Assembly (NCBI RefSeq): GCF_900088415.1
Contig: NZ_FLLQ01000001.1
Coordinates: 620,001-684,000 of the forward strand
Direction of reading: 5' to 3'
Length of the DNA: 64,000 nucleotides
Origin: Vibrio mediterranei
Lineage (GTDB): Bacteria; Pseudomonadota; Gammaproteobacteria; Enterobacterales; Vibrionaceae
The notes beneath the pieces are model-generated. The model ran no database searches, was not told the DNA's origin, and was given only the letters and a program-made list of their open reading frames with translations. Positions 8,650-17,926 of the stretch are shown in pieces; positions within the stretch are counted from its first letter, which is position 1; every line of letters begins with the position of its first letter. The translations under genes and the position numbers were made by a program.

Positions 8650-9618
8650 GTGACAACAAGTCTTGCTGCCCTAAAACGACTGACACAGTTTCACAGTGTC
8701 CCCACCTCTCAAGCCTCGTTGGCTTTAGGAATGATCGGCCTCGGCCACGCTTGGGCGATGTATGTACCAGAACTTGGTAAGACTATTCAACCAGTCTTAG
8801 CCACTATCGGCGCCTTACTGTTAATTCCCGTACTGTTAAAATATCTGCTCAATCGCCATATATTTTCTGCTGATATAAAGCACCCATTAACAGGCAGCTT
8901 AATGGCTCCAATGAGTATGGCGTTATTAATCCTGTGTGATTACTTAGCCGTTATAAGGCCACTCATCGCCTACCCTCTTTGGTTTGCCGCGTTGATGTTG
9001 CATATACTCATGGCGATATTATTCTTTTTCTATCAAATTAAGAATTTTAAAATTGCCAATATAGTTCCAAGTTGGTTTCTTTATCCTGTTGGACTTATTA
9101 GTAGTTCATTAGCAGGAACTCAATTTGGCCATACGGTATATTCTGAAACCATTGCTAGTGTATGTATAGCAATATATTTCTTTATGCTACCACTGGTTCT
9201 ATATCGATTGGTGTTTGAAGGTATGCTTCGCAAGAGAGCCAGGCCTACTATCGCTATCATGGCAGCGCCGATCAACCTCACATTATCAGCATACTTAGTC
9301 AATTTCCCTGAACCTGATCCTATACTGACGGGTGCGCTAGCTGGTATCGCCATCACGATGACGTTACTTATCTACTTGTGTTACTTCAGATTATTAAGAC
9401 TGAAATTTCAACCATCTATCGCTGCGATTACCTTTCCTTCAGTCATCAGTTCGATAGCGATGTACAGGTTAACGGATTTCTTCGAGGGCGAGTACCCGCA
9501 TTGGCATTGGCTTCACAACTTCGGTTTTTTGGAGTTATCTGTAGCAACTTTGGCGGTTATCTGGGTGAGTTTTGGTTTTATCAAAATGTATTGGCCAGAG
9601 TTAATGTCACGACAATGA
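8650..9618 (+). CDS. TDT/SLAC1-family membrane transporter (TehA-like)
   Basis: 322 residues with about ten hydrophobic segments and the opening SLALGMIGLGHAW, typical of the SLAC1/TehA (TDT) family of anion or tellurite/dicarboxylate channels. It starts with GTG at 8650. Its position after clcA suggests a second anion pathway, but ion specificity cannot be read. No tehB methyltransferase is adjacent, so a tellurite role is not supported by context. Confidence 0.82.
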   Translation: MTTSLAALKRLTQFHSVPTSQASLALGMIGLGHAWAMYVPELGKTIQPVLATIGALLLIPVLLKYLLNRHIFSADIKHPLTGSLMAPMSMALLILCDYLAVIRPLIAYPLWFAALMLHILMAILFFFYQIKNFKIANIVPSWFLYPVGLISSSLAGTQFGHTVYSETIASVCIAIYFFMLPLVLYRLVFEGMLRKRARPTIAIMAAPINLTLSAYLVNFPEPDPILTGALAGIAITMTLLIYLCYFRLLRLKFQPSIAAITFPSVISSIAMYRLTDFFEGEYPHWHWLHNFGFLELSVATLAVIWVSFGFIKMYWPELMSRQ

Positions 9619-9621
9619 AAA

Positions 9622-9642
9622 ATGTGATACATATATCAATAA
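9622..9642. promoter_or_regulatory. LuxR/HapR-like binding site upstream of cqsA (candidate)
   Basis: The 21 bases here end in TATCAATAA, the right half of the Vibrio LuxR/HapR/SmcR operator, and carry TGATA in the left half. I count 16 of 21 matches to the consensus as I remember it. It lies about 200 bp before cqsA. If real, the quorum-sensing master regulator feeds back on autoinducer synthesis. Confidence 0.35.
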
Positions 9643-9748
9643 CAACTAAAAAGAGTATAAAAAACCTCGCACAGATCCCCAATGGGTATAAGCAAGATGA
9701 ATATATCGCTATGTAGTATAGTGAAGATTGCTAGTAACTCCAAAAAAT

Positions 9749-9772
9749 AAAATAGTCACTAGTGACTATTTT
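9749..9772. promoter_or_regulatory. 24-bp perfect palindrome in the cqsA upstream region
   Basis: AAAATAGTCACT is followed directly by its reverse complement and then an extra T. As DNA it could be an operator. As RNA it forms a ten-base-pair stem with a CTAG loop followed by U residues, which is terminator-like. It lies 67-90 bp before the cqsA start codon. Confidence 0.5.
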
Positions 9773-9838
9773 TGCATATTGGGCAATATTTCGTTCTGTC
9801 GGCCGACAACCCATTTTAAATGTCGAGAGAACCTAGCT

Positions 9839-11020
9839 ATGCACTTAGAGAAAATAACAAAAACGTTGCCTAAATTTATTGAACAGCAACACGATATTTA
9901 TATCGCTGAAAATATCCATTCAACCAAAAGTAAAAAGCATCTAGTCTCTGGGAAAAGACCTACGGCAAGTGATACTAGTTACCAAACAAATGACTATCTA
10001 TGTCTGAATAACAACGCCTATATTAAGGAGAAGCACATAGACGCGATACGAGCCAATACGGAAAGTATGTTGATGTCTGGTGTTTATACTGCTGAGGCGG
10101 AAGACAGTTCTGCTTTTGAAAAAAAACTCGCTAAACTAACAGGATTTGAAGAGTGTGTGGTATCACAATCAGGTTATACCGCAAACCTGAGCTTACTACA
10201 GGCTATCTGCACGAAAGACACTAACGTGTATGTTGATTTCTTCGCTCATGCTTCATTATGGGAGGGTGCAAGAATTGCTGGCGCTATGGTTCATCCATTT
10301 ATGCACAACAATATCAGGCACTTAAAGCGACAGATTCAAAAGAATGGCCCAGGCATAATTCTAGTTGATTCTATCTATAGTACGTTGGGAACTATAGCAC
10401 CGCTTGTAGACCTGGTATCAATGGCTTATGAGTATGACTGCGCTTTGGTCGTGGATGAATCTCATTCACTTGGAACTCACGGTCCTAAAGGTGCTGGTTT
10501 GGTTGCTGAATTGGGTTTAACTGAGCATGTCGATTATATTACTGTGAGCTTAGCAAAAACATTTGCATATCGTGCAGGCGCAATTTTATCCAACAAAAAG
10601 ACCGCACATTGTCTTCCATTTGTGGCATTCCCTGCAATATTCAGTTCCATGCTACTACCGTATGAAACTGAACGGTTAAGTGCCACTGTCGACGTTATCA
10701 AGAGCGCCGACAGTGCAAGACGCTCGCTGTTCTCAAATAGTGACTATTTAAGAAATCAACTAAGAAACTTGGGACTATCTATTCGTAGTGAATCTCAGAT
10801 CATCGCTTTAGAGACAGGTGACGCTGAAAACACTGAAATTGTTCGGGATTTCTTAGAGAGCAAAGGCGTTTATGGTTCTATATTTTGTACTCCGGCAACG
10901 CCAAAAGGAAAAAATATCATCAGATTTTCAGTCACTTCAGAGCATACTCTCGAGGATTTAGATCGAGTAGTACAAGCATGTAAAGAAGCAACGGAAAACA
11001 AAGAATTCTATTTCTTATAG
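9839..11020 (+). CDS. cqsA: CAI-1 autoinducer synthase CqsA
   Basis: 393 residues from the ATG at 9839. The open frame reaches back to 9728, but the upstream part covers a 24-bp palindrome and lacks family similarity. CqsA is a PLP-dependent alpha-oxoamine synthase that joins an acyl-CoA to S-adenosylmethionine or aminobutyrate to make the CAI-1 precursor. Visible family blocks include VYVDFFAH-SLWEGAR, HPFMHNN, DSIYSTLGTIAPL, VDESHSLGTHGP and the PLP-lysine block SLAKTFAYRAGA (Lys240). These are nearly the V. cholerae sequence. It is convergent with its receptor gene cqsS. Confidence 0.96.
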   Translation: MHLEKITKTLPKFIEQQHDIYIAENIHSTKSKKHLVSGKRPTASDTSYQTNDYLCLNNNAYIKEKHIDAIRANTESMLMSGVYTAEAEDSSAFEKKLAKLTGFEECVVSQSGYTANLSLLQAICTKDTNVYVDFFAHASLWEGARIAGAMVHPFMHNNIRHLKRQIQKNGPGIILVDSIYSTLGTIAPLVDLVSMAYEYDCALVVDESHSLGTHGPKGAGLVAELGLTEHVDYITVSLAKTFAYRAGAILSNKKTAHCLPFVAFPAIFSSMLLPYETERLSATVDVIKSADSARRSLFSNSDYLRNQLRNLGLSIRSESQIIALETGDAENTEIVRDFLESKGVYGSIFCTPATPKGKNIIRFSVTSEHTLEDLDRVVQACKEATENKEFYFL

Positions 11021-11036
11021 GTAGTAAGTCGGATGT

Positions 11037-11063
11037 GGAGCTCAACCTTTAGATCTGAGCTCC
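11037..11063. terminator. Hairpin between convergent cqsA and cqsS
   Basis: Arms GGAGCTCA and TGAGCTCC are perfect and separated by 11 bases. It sits in the 48-bp gap between the two stop codons, so it probably ends one or both transcripts, although no strong T-tract is present. Confidence 0.5.
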
Positions 11064-11068
11064 CTCAT

Positions 11069-13126
11069 CTATATCCAAGACGCCACTTTATCAACTAGCT
11101 CGTCTTTCGGTGTCGGCTTAATGAGTAAGTCATCCATACCAGATTGCTTGATTTTTTCACGAGTTGTTGGATTCGCATCACCAGTAAAGGCAATGATAGG
11201 CACTGTATTATACTTTGCAGTAGATTTTCTTATCTTATCCGCAGTAGAAATGCCATCTAGAATCGGCATCTCTATATCCATAATAACTAAATCAACGTTT
11301 TCTTCATCAAGCATGACTAGTGCGTCAGCACCATTGCTAGCCTGGAGCACGACCAAACCCTCTTTTTCCAACATTATGCTAGTAATTGTTCGCAATGAGT
11401 GATTGTCATCGACTAAGAGAACTGTTTTTGTAGAAGATATGGTGTTGTAAGGACGAACCGTCGCAAGCTCTTCCACTTCTCTAAAAAACAATTTATCTAA
11501 TGTATCTCTAATATCAGAGGTAAACTCGTCATAATCCATTAGCTCGACATTAAGATAACGCTTGAAGTATAGGTTTCTCTGGTCATTTGCGGAGTGAACG
11601 AGAACAATTCTTGCCTCAGTAAACTCAAGTTTAGCCTCTAGACTCGAAAGGTAGATCCACCCTTCTCTCGATAGATTACCATCGATAATGATAAGGCTAT
11701 ACTCGAAACTATATTCTTCGCGGTAACTTGCCGCTTTTATATCTTCAACTGTCAGCTTGAATTCTCGGTGATATTGAGCACTCTTAACCAAGTCCAACAT
11801 GCTAGATGACTCACCAATAAACAACACTGACCTATCTTTAATCAGTTCACTCTTAATCTGTGCCACTTCAGTCGACTCATACTTAGGAAATATCAATTTA
11901 AACTCTGTCCATGCACCAAACTCGGATTGGCATACAATCTTACCGCCAAACGACCTCATGACCTTTTTACAGAATGCCAAGCCTAAACCATATGATCCAG
12001 ATTTACCGGTGGTATAAAAATCCTCAAAAATATAAGGGAGTAGTTGCTCTTCTATCCCCTTGCCGGTATCTCTAAAAGTAATGATATTGCAATCGTCTTG
12101 GTTTTGAGAGTCAATCGTTATGGTGAACTTTCCTGCTCCCCTATGGCGAAATGAGTTTTTCAGTAAGTTAAACAAGACATACTTCAATAAAGTATCACTG
12201 CCAAAGTAGTCAAAACTGTTTGGAATGTTAACTGAGACAGCTTTAGTGTCTAGCGCTGTTTTATATGCAAATGTTCTTATTGCATTTTCAATTACTTCTT
12301 TGCCATTATTACGGCAGAAGGTCGATGTAGATACTCGGCTTTGATCGATAGACGTCAGCAACAAGTCAATTGTCTCATTGCCGTTCATGATCGTTTTCAT
12401 CGAATCGTCTATGATTTCGTTCAAGCGTTGAAGCTCTTCGGTATTCAATTGGTGTGAGTTACGAAAAATAGCGCTCTTATTCGGAATAATTGCTCGCATT
12501 ACCTCTAATGAAGAATACATAGCACTGAGAGGATTTCTCATTTCATGAGCAATACCAGCACCAAACGACTTAGCGATTGCAAATTTGGATTCATGCTCAT
12601 TTTGGTTACGGAAGAAGAATAAACTACCAAAAATATAAGTAAACGCGAATATAGGTAAATACGTAAGACTCTGCTCCATGTAGATTCCTTGTCCACCCAT
12701 AATGTAAGCGAGTAAAACAGCGGATAGAACAGATATTACAGCCTGAGCAACCATGATTCTTGTATCATAAATAAGCAATATATGAAAAAATATGGATGAC
12801 ATAAACGACATAACCCAGACGGTAGTCCAGTTATTCATCAGCATCATGTAACAAAAGAAAAAAGGCAAAGTAAAGCCAATTACTACTAAATAATAGTACG
12901 GAAGGATTCGTTTAGTTTTCTCTGAAAATGTGCGCAGTAAGATAAACCCTATTAGCATGATTGAACCAATGGTTCTTAAAAGCTCACTTTCATAAGGCTG
13001 CGGAAATACATATTTCCAAATAACGTAATAGAGTGGAAAGCCCAAAATCCCCATCCATGCGACAAGTGTAATATTTGGCGCAGCATACTCGTAGGTTCTC
13101 TTTATCCTTTCCATCTGTGCAATCAA
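11069..13126 (-). CDS. cqsS: CAI-1 receptor, hybrid sensor kinase CqsS
   Basis: 685 residues. Six or so membrane segments fill residues 18-172. The histidine-kinase H-box GAGIAHEMRNPLSAM has its phospho-acceptor at His194. The N-box is FNLLKNSFRH and the ATP lid DTGKGIE plus GSYGLGLAFCKK. A C-terminal receiver domain has the phospho-acceptor Asp617 in VIMDIEMP and Lys in LLIKPT. CqsS phosphorylates LuxU/LuxO when CAI-1 is absent. Residue 170, a cysteine that controls ligand choice in V. cholerae, is phenylalanine here. The TTG start at 13126 gives numbering that matches V. cholerae; an ATG at 13114 is the alternative. Confidence 0.96.
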   Translation of the reverse strand: MIAQMERIKRTYEYAAPNITLVAWMGILGFPLYYVIWKYVFPQPYESELLRTIGSIMLIGFILLRTFSEKTKRILPYYYLVVIGFTLPFFFCYMMLMNNWTTVWVMSFMSSIFFHILLIYDTRIMVAQAVISVLSAVLLAYIMGGQGIYMEQSLTYLPIFAFTYIFGSLFFFRNQNEHESKFAIAKSFGAGIAHEMRNPLSAMYSSLEVMRAIIPNKSAIFRNSHQLNTEELQRLNEIIDDSMKTIMNGNETIDLLLTSIDQSRVSTSTFCRNNGKEVIENAIRTFAYKTALDTKAVSVNIPNSFDYFGSDTLLKYVLFNLLKNSFRHRGAGKFTITIDSQNQDDCNIITFRDTGKGIEEQLLPYIFEDFYTTGKSGSYGLGLAFCKKVMRSFGGKIVCQSEFGAWTEFKLIFPKYESTEVAQIKSELIKDRSVLFIGESSSMLDLVKSAQYHREFKLTVEDIKAASYREEYSFEYSLIIIDGNLSREGWIYLSSLEAKLEFTEARIVLVHSANDQRNLYFKRYLNVELMDYDEFTSDIRDTLDKLFFREVEELATVRPYNTISSTKTVLLVDDNHSLRTITSIMLEKEGLVVLQASNGADALVMLDEENVDLVIMDIEMPILDGISTADKIRKSTAKYNTVPIIAFTGDANPTTREKIKQSGMDDLLIKPTPKDELVDKVASWI

Positions 13127-13199
13127 TCCAGATTTAAAACTTATTACTATTGGTTAAGCATAACATTGGCTTGATCGGTAAGAAAGCTTTGTAAAACAA

Positions 13200-13226
13200 C
13201 AACGCCCTCGTAATCAGAGGGCGTTG
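13200..13226 (-). terminator. Terminator downstream of folE
   Basis: The ten-base arms CAACGCCCTC and GAGGGCGTTG enclose a seven-base loop. On the minus strand they are followed by TTGTTTTAC. The hairpin lies just after the folE stop and before cqsS, so it separates the two minus-strand transcripts. Confidence 0.75.
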
Positions 13227-13259
13227 CAAACGAATATGTGATGCGTCTTCCAGAAAGAA

Positions 13260-13913
13260 CTATCGCAGTCCATGCAAAAACTCATGTCGAGTCGCTGGTT
13301 TGGATTTAAAGATGCCACCCAATGCTGTAGTCGTCGTTTCGCTGGTAGCATCCATGACACCGCGAGACTTCACACAGTAATGTACTGCATCAATTGTTAC
13401 TGCGACATCGTCGGTTTCAAGCAATGCTTGCAGAGCAACCAGAATTTGTTGCGTCATGCGTTCTTGAACTTGTGGACGCTGTGCGAAGAACCTGACGATA
13501 CGGTTAATTTTAGACAAACCGATGATTTTACCGCGAGGGATATAGGCGACTGCCGCTTTACCGTCAATGGTAACAAGGTGGTGTTCACAAGTGCTCGTTA
13601 CCGTGATGTCTTTAACACGAACCATCTCACTAACGTCCATCTTGTTCTCGATGACGGTGATTTTAGGGAAGTTCTCGTAGTCTAGGCCTGAGAAAATTTC
13701 GTCCACATACATCTTAGCAATGCGATGCGGCGTCTCCATCAAACTATCGTCTTGTAGATCAAGCTGCAACAATGTAAGAATTTCGCGCATATGATGTTCA
13801 ATACGCTCTTTCTTTTCTTCACGACTGACTTCATTTGGCAGCATCGGTGTTTCTAGCCCTCGCTCTGATAACGCGGCTTTCACCAATTTTGCTGATTCAC
13901 TTAATCCTGACAT
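13260..13913 (-). CDS. folE: GTP cyclohydrolase I
   Basis: 217 residues from the ATG at 13913, chosen because an AGGAAG ribosome-binding site precedes it and the length fits the family; the frame is open further upstream. The zinc and catalytic signatures are intact: [31 protein letters not shown], and [14 protein letters not shown]. The enzyme converts GTP to 7,8-dihydroneopterin triphosphate, the first step of folate or pterin synthesis. It is divergent from the moeA operon across a 223-bp gap. A role alongside molybdopterin synthesis is suggested only by proximity. Confidence 0.96.
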   Translation of the reverse strand: MSGLSESAKLVKAALSERGLETPMLPNEVSREEKKERIEHHMREILTLLQLDLQDDSLMETPHRIAKMYVDEIFSGLDYENFPKITVIENKMDVSEMVRVKDITVTSTCEHHLVTIDGKAAVAYIPRGKIIGLSKINRIVRFFAQRPQVQERMTQQILVALQALLETDDVAVTIDAVHYCVKSRGVMDATSETTTTALGGIFKSKPATRHEFLHGLR

Positions 13914-14136
13914 CTTACTTCCTCGCACTAACACCCGTAAGGGGGCACAAGGATACTCGGAATTTTCATCAATTACACCCACAAATTCTGTATTGCTTTG
14001 TATGCATTATGATTTGAAGCATGTTTTTGGCTATTTTATCCATAGGAGTAAGCGTCTCTTCAGACAAAATGTGTTACATTCCGGAGACTTTATTGAATTA
14101 AATAGTTCCACTGAATCAATTAGGACGGCTTATCTT

Positions 14137-15372
14137 ATGGGTTGCTGCGACGCACCAGGCTTAATGCCTATAGAAGAAGCATTGGATAAAATGCTCACAC
14201 CAATTACCCCTGTTACTGACACTCTCACACTGCCGTTACCTGACGCGCTTGGGTATGTGTTAGCAGAAGACATTCTTTCCCCTATTAACGTGCCTCCCTT
14301 TGATAACTCCGCAATGGATGGCTACGCCATTCGCCTCCGTGACTTAGAGCAAAGTACTACCCTATCAATGGTTGGTAAGTCATTTGCCGGCGCACCTTAT
14401 GAGGGTGATTGGCCTTCAATGACAACGGTCAGAATCATGACCGGTGCGAAAATTCCAGAGGGTTGTGATGCCGTCATTATGCAAGAAAACACCACGGTAG
14501 ACGGTGATAACATTACGTTCAACCAATGTTCTCCGAAAACGAACATGAACATTCGTCCTACCGGTGATGATATTCGAGTAAATGACGTCGTATTAAAAAA
14601 AGGGGCTCGTTTGACCGCACGCGATATTCCTATGATCGCTACGTTAGGAATTAGCCACATCAGCGTCTTCCGTAAACCAGTTGTTGCTTTCTTTTCTACA
14701 GGAGATGAATTGCGCCCGCTTGGTACTGAGCTAGAAGATGGACAGATTTACGATAGCAACCGTTACGGAATCAAACCGCTTATTGAGAACTTCGGTTGTG
14801 AGGCTATTGATTTAGGTATCATTCCTGATTGCCCAGAAACACTGAAGGCCACATTCGAGCAAGCGCAACAACAAGCCGACGTTGTTATTACCTCGGGTGG
14901 CGTAAGCGTTGGTGAAGCTGACTATACTAAAGATATTCTTGAAGAATTAGGTCAAATTGGCTTCTGGAAACTTGCTATCAAGCCCGGTAAGCCTTTCGCT
15001 TTTGGTGAGCTGGACAACGCTTGGTTCTGCGGATTACCAGGAAACCCTGTTTCTGCAGTATTAACTATGTATGTCCTAGTACAACCTCTCATCGCTAAGC
15101 TTTCCGGTCACTCAGAATGGAAAGAGCCGGAGTCTATTCCTGCCATCACACGCAGCGCTTTCAAAAAAGCTCCTGGAAGAACCGATTATCAACGCGGTAT
15201 CTATGCAATTGAAGATGGCCAGTTTGTAGTCGAAACGACCGGAAACCAAAGCTCAGGAGCCTTTAGATCGATGAGCTTAGCAAACTGCTTTGTTGTGCTA
15301 GAGCGCGACCGTACGTCAATTGATGTGGGAGAAACGGTTCAAATCCAGTTGTTTAATCCAACTTTATTCTAA
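14137..15372 (+). CDS. moeA: Molybdopterin molybdenumtransferase MoeA
   Basis: 411 residues from the ATG at 14137 (AGGA sequence upstream; family-like opening with EALDKML). The frame is open further back but without family similarity. MoeA blocks seen are PPFDNSAMDGYA, MTGAKIPEGCDAVIMQE, FFSTGDEL, the MoCF-type SGGVSVGEADYTKD, and KPGKPFAFG with GLPGNPVSA. It inserts molybdate into adenylated molybdopterin. First gene of a four-gene operon with moeB, a small membrane protein and sseA. Confidence 0.96.
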   Translation: MGCCDAPGLMPIEEALDKMLTPITPVTDTLTLPLPDALGYVLAEDILSPINVPPFDNSAMDGYAIRLRDLEQSTTLSMVGKSFAGAPYEGDWPSMTTVRIMTGAKIPEGCDAVIMQENTTVDGDNITFNQCSPKTNMNIRPTGDDIRVNDVVLKKGARLTARDIPMIATLGISHISVFRKPVVAFFSTGDELRPLGTELEDGQIYDSNRYGIKPLIENFGCEAIDLGIIPDCPETLKATFEQAQQQADVVITSGGVSVGEADYTKDILEELGQIGFWKLAIKPGKPFAFGELDNAWFCGLPGNPVSAVLTMYVLVQPLIAKLSGHSEWKEPESIPAITRSAFKKAPGRTDYQRGIYAIEDGQFVVETTGNQSSGAFRSMSLANCFVVLERDRTSIDVGETVQIQLFNPTLF

Positions 15373-15382
15373 CGAGGCTATT

Positions 15383-16135
15383 GTGGACATACTGTCTGAT
15401 GAAGAGATGCTTCGCTATAACCGTCAAATTATATTGAAGAACTTCGATTTTGATGGACAAGAAGCACTCAAACAATCTTCAATTTTGATTATTGGAGCCG
15501 GTGGTTTAGGTTGTGCCTCTAGTCAGTATCTTGCCGCGGCGGGTATTGGTTCGCTCACCTTAGTCGATGACGATAAGGTGGAGCTATCAAACCTGCAACG
15601 ACAGGTATTACACAACGATGACTCTATTGGTGTAGATAAAGTTGAGTCAGCCCGAACTGCGTTAAGCAAGATAAACCCTAATGTGATGATTAAAACCATT
15701 AATCATCGCTTGGACGATGCTGCTCTCGAAGCACAAATTAAAGAACACGACCTTGTTCTTGATGCCACTGATAATGTAGATACTCGTAACCAACTCAATC
15801 GCCTTTGCTTTAAACACAAAAAGCCTCTAGTCTGTGGGGCTGCGATTAGGATGGAAGGGCAAGTATCAGTCTTTACATATCAAGACGATAACCTACCTTG
15901 CTATGCTTGTTTAAGCGCACTGTTTGGAGATACAACGCTAAGCTGTGTTGAAGCTGGCGTCATGTCACCTGTCGTTGGCATCATTGGTGCTACGCAGGCA
16001 CTAGAGGCGATAAAAGTCCTCGCTAACTATGGGCAGCCTAAAATAGGTAAGCTATTAATATTTGATGGTTTATCATTAAGCTGGCGAGACATGGGGTTGC
16101 CTAAATCCAAGGCCTGCAAAGTTTGTGGTGTATAG
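15383..16135 (+). CDS. moeB: Molybdopterin-synthase adenylyltransferase MoeB
   Basis: 250 residues from a GTG at 15383, preceded by GAGG. This start matches the E. coli MoeB opening (LSDEEMLRYNRQIIL) and leaves 10 bp after the moeA stop. ATP-binding loop GAGGLG, the SNLQRQ block, and two zinc-binding CXXC pairs (CYAC near residue 172 and CKVC at the C terminus) are present. MoeB adenylates the C terminus of MoaD so it can be thiocarboxylated. Directly followed by sulfur-transfer gene sseA two genes on. Confidence 0.95.
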   Translation: MDILSDEEMLRYNRQIILKNFDFDGQEALKQSSILIIGAGGLGCASSQYLAAAGIGSLTLVDDDKVELSNLQRQVLHNDDSIGVDKVESARTALSKINPNVMIKTINHRLDDAALEAQIKEHDLVLDATDNVDTRNQLNRLCFKHKKPLVCGAAIRMEGQVSVFTYQDDNLPCYACLSALFGDTTLSCVEAGVMSPVVGIIGATQALEAIKVLANYGQPKIGKLLIFDGLSLSWRDMGLPKSKACKVCGV

Positions 16136-16159
16136 AGAGTAGTCTATGGAGAAGTACTA

Positions 16160-16465
16160 ATGAAACAACTAACCATCGCATTTGCTATTCTCGCTGTGGG
16201 TGTTGGATTCTTGTTGCTTCTCCTATCTTCAGATTCAAATACAGAAAAAACAGAACAAGCCAAAGTAATAAGCCATGTTCTCACACAATCTTTAGACGGC
16301 AATCGTTACTACCTCATCGTGGAACATAGAGACGGTAGTAACAGCCGTGTCGCTACAGATAAAGCAACATTATGCCCCGTAGGTTCAGAAGTCACACTAA
16401 GCTCACAACAGAGCTCAGTTTCTAATACCAAGACCTATCGCCTTCAGCATTGCCTCAACAGATAA
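16160..16465 (+). CDS. Small single-pass membrane protein of unknown function
   Basis: 101 residues with a strongly hydrophobic N terminus (residues 4-24), which is a signal anchor or uncleaved signal, followed by a soluble domain with two cysteines near residues 71 and 98. It sits 24 bp after moeB and 11 bp before sseA, so it is translated from the same mRNA. I do not recognise a family. The soluble part is predicted outside the cytoplasm. Confidence 0.75.
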   Translation: MKQLTIAFAILAVGVGFLLLLLSSDSNTEKTEQAKVISHVLTQSLDGNRYYLIVEHRDGSNSRVATDKATLCPVGSEVTLSSQQSSVSNTKTYRLQHCLNR

Positions 16466-16476
16466 GGAAATCATTG

Positions 16477-17310
16477 ATGACACAACCTATTGTTTCTCCT
16501 CAATGGCTAAAGCAACAGCTAGATGCTAACAACGACATTATTGTTCTTGATGCCAGTATCGAATTTCAAATTCCGCTAGAGCCTGAAAAGGACAAAAGTG
16601 GAGTAATTCCTGGCGCTCAGCGCTTTGATTATGACAACGTCTTTTGCGACCCAGACAGTTCTCTTCCTCATATGATGCCAACTGAAGCACGCTTCAATGA
16701 ACTAGCTTCGAAACTGAGCCTTACTGAAAACAGTACGATAGTTGTTTATGATAATTCCGGTACTTATGCTTCACCTCGTGCGTGGTGGATGCTTAAAGCA
16801 ATGGGATTAAGTGAGGTTTATGTGCTCTCCGGAGGCTTACCTGCTTGGAAAACAGCTGGTTACGATTGCGATGAAGATTATTCGATTGGAGCGCCCACCT
16901 CCCCTTCTCTGTCACTAGATCAGCATTACTTCCTATCAGCAGAACAAGTTCTTACGTATTCCGAAAAGCAAAACGCTCATATTGTCGATGCTCGCTCTTT
17001 AGCACGCTTTAAAGGCGAAGTGAAAGAACCAAGAGAAGGTGTCAGAAGCGGTCATATTCCAAATTCTGTTTGCCTGCCTTTTGCTGAACTCATCAACAAC
17101 GGTATCCTCAAACCGTTAGAAGATCTTGCTCCTTTGTATTCTGCTATCTCAGCAAGTAAACGTGAGCATATGGTGTTCAGCTGTGGTTCCGGCGTAACGG
17201 CTTGTATTCTTGCTCTTGGCGCTTATGTCTGCGGTTATCATAATTTATCTGTCTATGACGGCTCATGGACTGAATGGGGTCAACGTATTGACCTACCTGT
17301 AGAAAAGTAA
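16477..17310 (+). CDS. sseA: 3-mercaptopyruvate sulfurtransferase (rhodanese family)
   Basis: 277 residues from the ATG at 16477 with an AAGGAAA ribosome-binding site. Two rhodanese domains are seen. The second holds the catalytic loop CGSGVTA, which is the mercaptopyruvate-type active site rather than the thiosulfate-type CRKGVT. The terminal block DGSWTEWG is typical of SseA. It transfers sulfur from 3-mercaptopyruvate to a thiol acceptor. Placement in the moeA-moeB operon raises the possibility that it supplies persulfide sulfur to MoaD, but this is inference. Confidence 0.9.
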   Translation: MTQPIVSPQWLKQQLDANNDIIVLDASIEFQIPLEPEKDKSGVIPGAQRFDYDNVFCDPDSSLPHMMPTEARFNELASKLSLTENSTIVVYDNSGTYASPRAWWMLKAMGLSEVYVLSGGLPAWKTAGYDCDEDYSIGAPTSPSLSLDQHYFLSAEQVLTYSEKQNAHIVDARSLARFKGEVKEPREGVRSGHIPNSVCLPFAELINNGILKPLEDLAPLYSAISASKREHMVFSCGSGVTACILALGAYVCGYHNLSVYDGSWTEWGQRIDLPVEK

Positions 17311-17318
17311 AAGAAGAC

Positions 17319-17341
17319 AAGCAGGTCTATGGGACCTGCTT
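17319..17341. terminator. Bidirectional terminator between sseA and the VOC gene
   Basis: Nine-base arms AAGCAGGTC and GACCTGCTT enclose TATGG. The hairpin is in the short gap between convergent stop codons. Confidence 0.7.
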
Positions 17342-17348
17342 CCTTTCG

Positions 17349-17870
17349 CTACCCGTTATAAGCACCACTTGAGTAATGAAGCTCATAGCTATGTGAATAG
17401 ATCTCTAGAATATTACCAAACGGGTCTTCCATATAGATCATTCTGTACGGTTTCTCTCCCGGGTAATAGTAACGTGGCTCTTTCATTCGTCGTTTACCAC
17501 CTGCCGCGACGATTTTGTCAGCTAATCCTTCAACATCTGGGTCTTGTACGCAAAAATGAAAAATGCCGGTCTTCCAATATTCAAAGTTATCTTCTGGGTT
17601 TTGCTGATCTTTGAACTGAAATAGCTCTACGCCAATCCTGTCACCGGTGGACAGATGAGCAATTCGAAAGTGGTCCCAGCCTTCCCCAAAAACGTCTGTG
17701 CACATAACACCAATAGCGGAGTCGTCTTCAGTTACATCGGTCGGCGGCATGATGAGATACCAACCTAATACCTCGGTATAAAACTTAACGGCCGCTTCCA
17801 GATCAGGCACAGATATTCCAATGTGGCTAAAACAACGTGGGTAGGTATGGTTTGTATTGGCTGAAGTCAT
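17349..17870 (-). CDS. VOC-family (glyoxalase/bleomycin resistance-like) protein
   Basis: 173 residues from the ATG at 17870, which has AAAGGA upstream; an earlier ATG at 17924 is less likely. Two beta-alpha-beta-beta-beta modules are visible: CFSHIGISVPDLEAAVKFYTEVLG at the start and YMEDPFGNILEIYSHSYE at the end. The metal-binding His and Glu positions of the fold (HIGISV, IFHFCV, ILEIYS) are kept. The substrate is unknown; similar proteins are annotated as lactoylglutathione lyase-like. Divergent from a LysR regulator that probably controls it. Confidence 0.85.
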   Translation of the reverse strand: MTSANTNHTYPRCFSHIGISVPDLEAAVKFYTEVLGWYLIMPPTDVTEDDSAIGVMCTDVFGEGWDHFRIAHLSTGDRIGVELFQFKDQQNPEDNFEYWKTGIFHFCVQDPDVEGLADKIVAAGGKRRMKEPRYYYPGEKPYRMIYMEDPFGNILEIYSHSYELHYSSGAYNG

Positions 17871-17926
17871 TAGTAGATGTCCTTTAGGTGATAAAACTTG
17901 AGTATTTCGTTGTGGATTAGCCAATA

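Noticed and set aside
9728..9838. Upstream extension of the cqsA frame
   Set aside because: It covers a perfect 24-bp palindrome and lacks similarity to CqsA.
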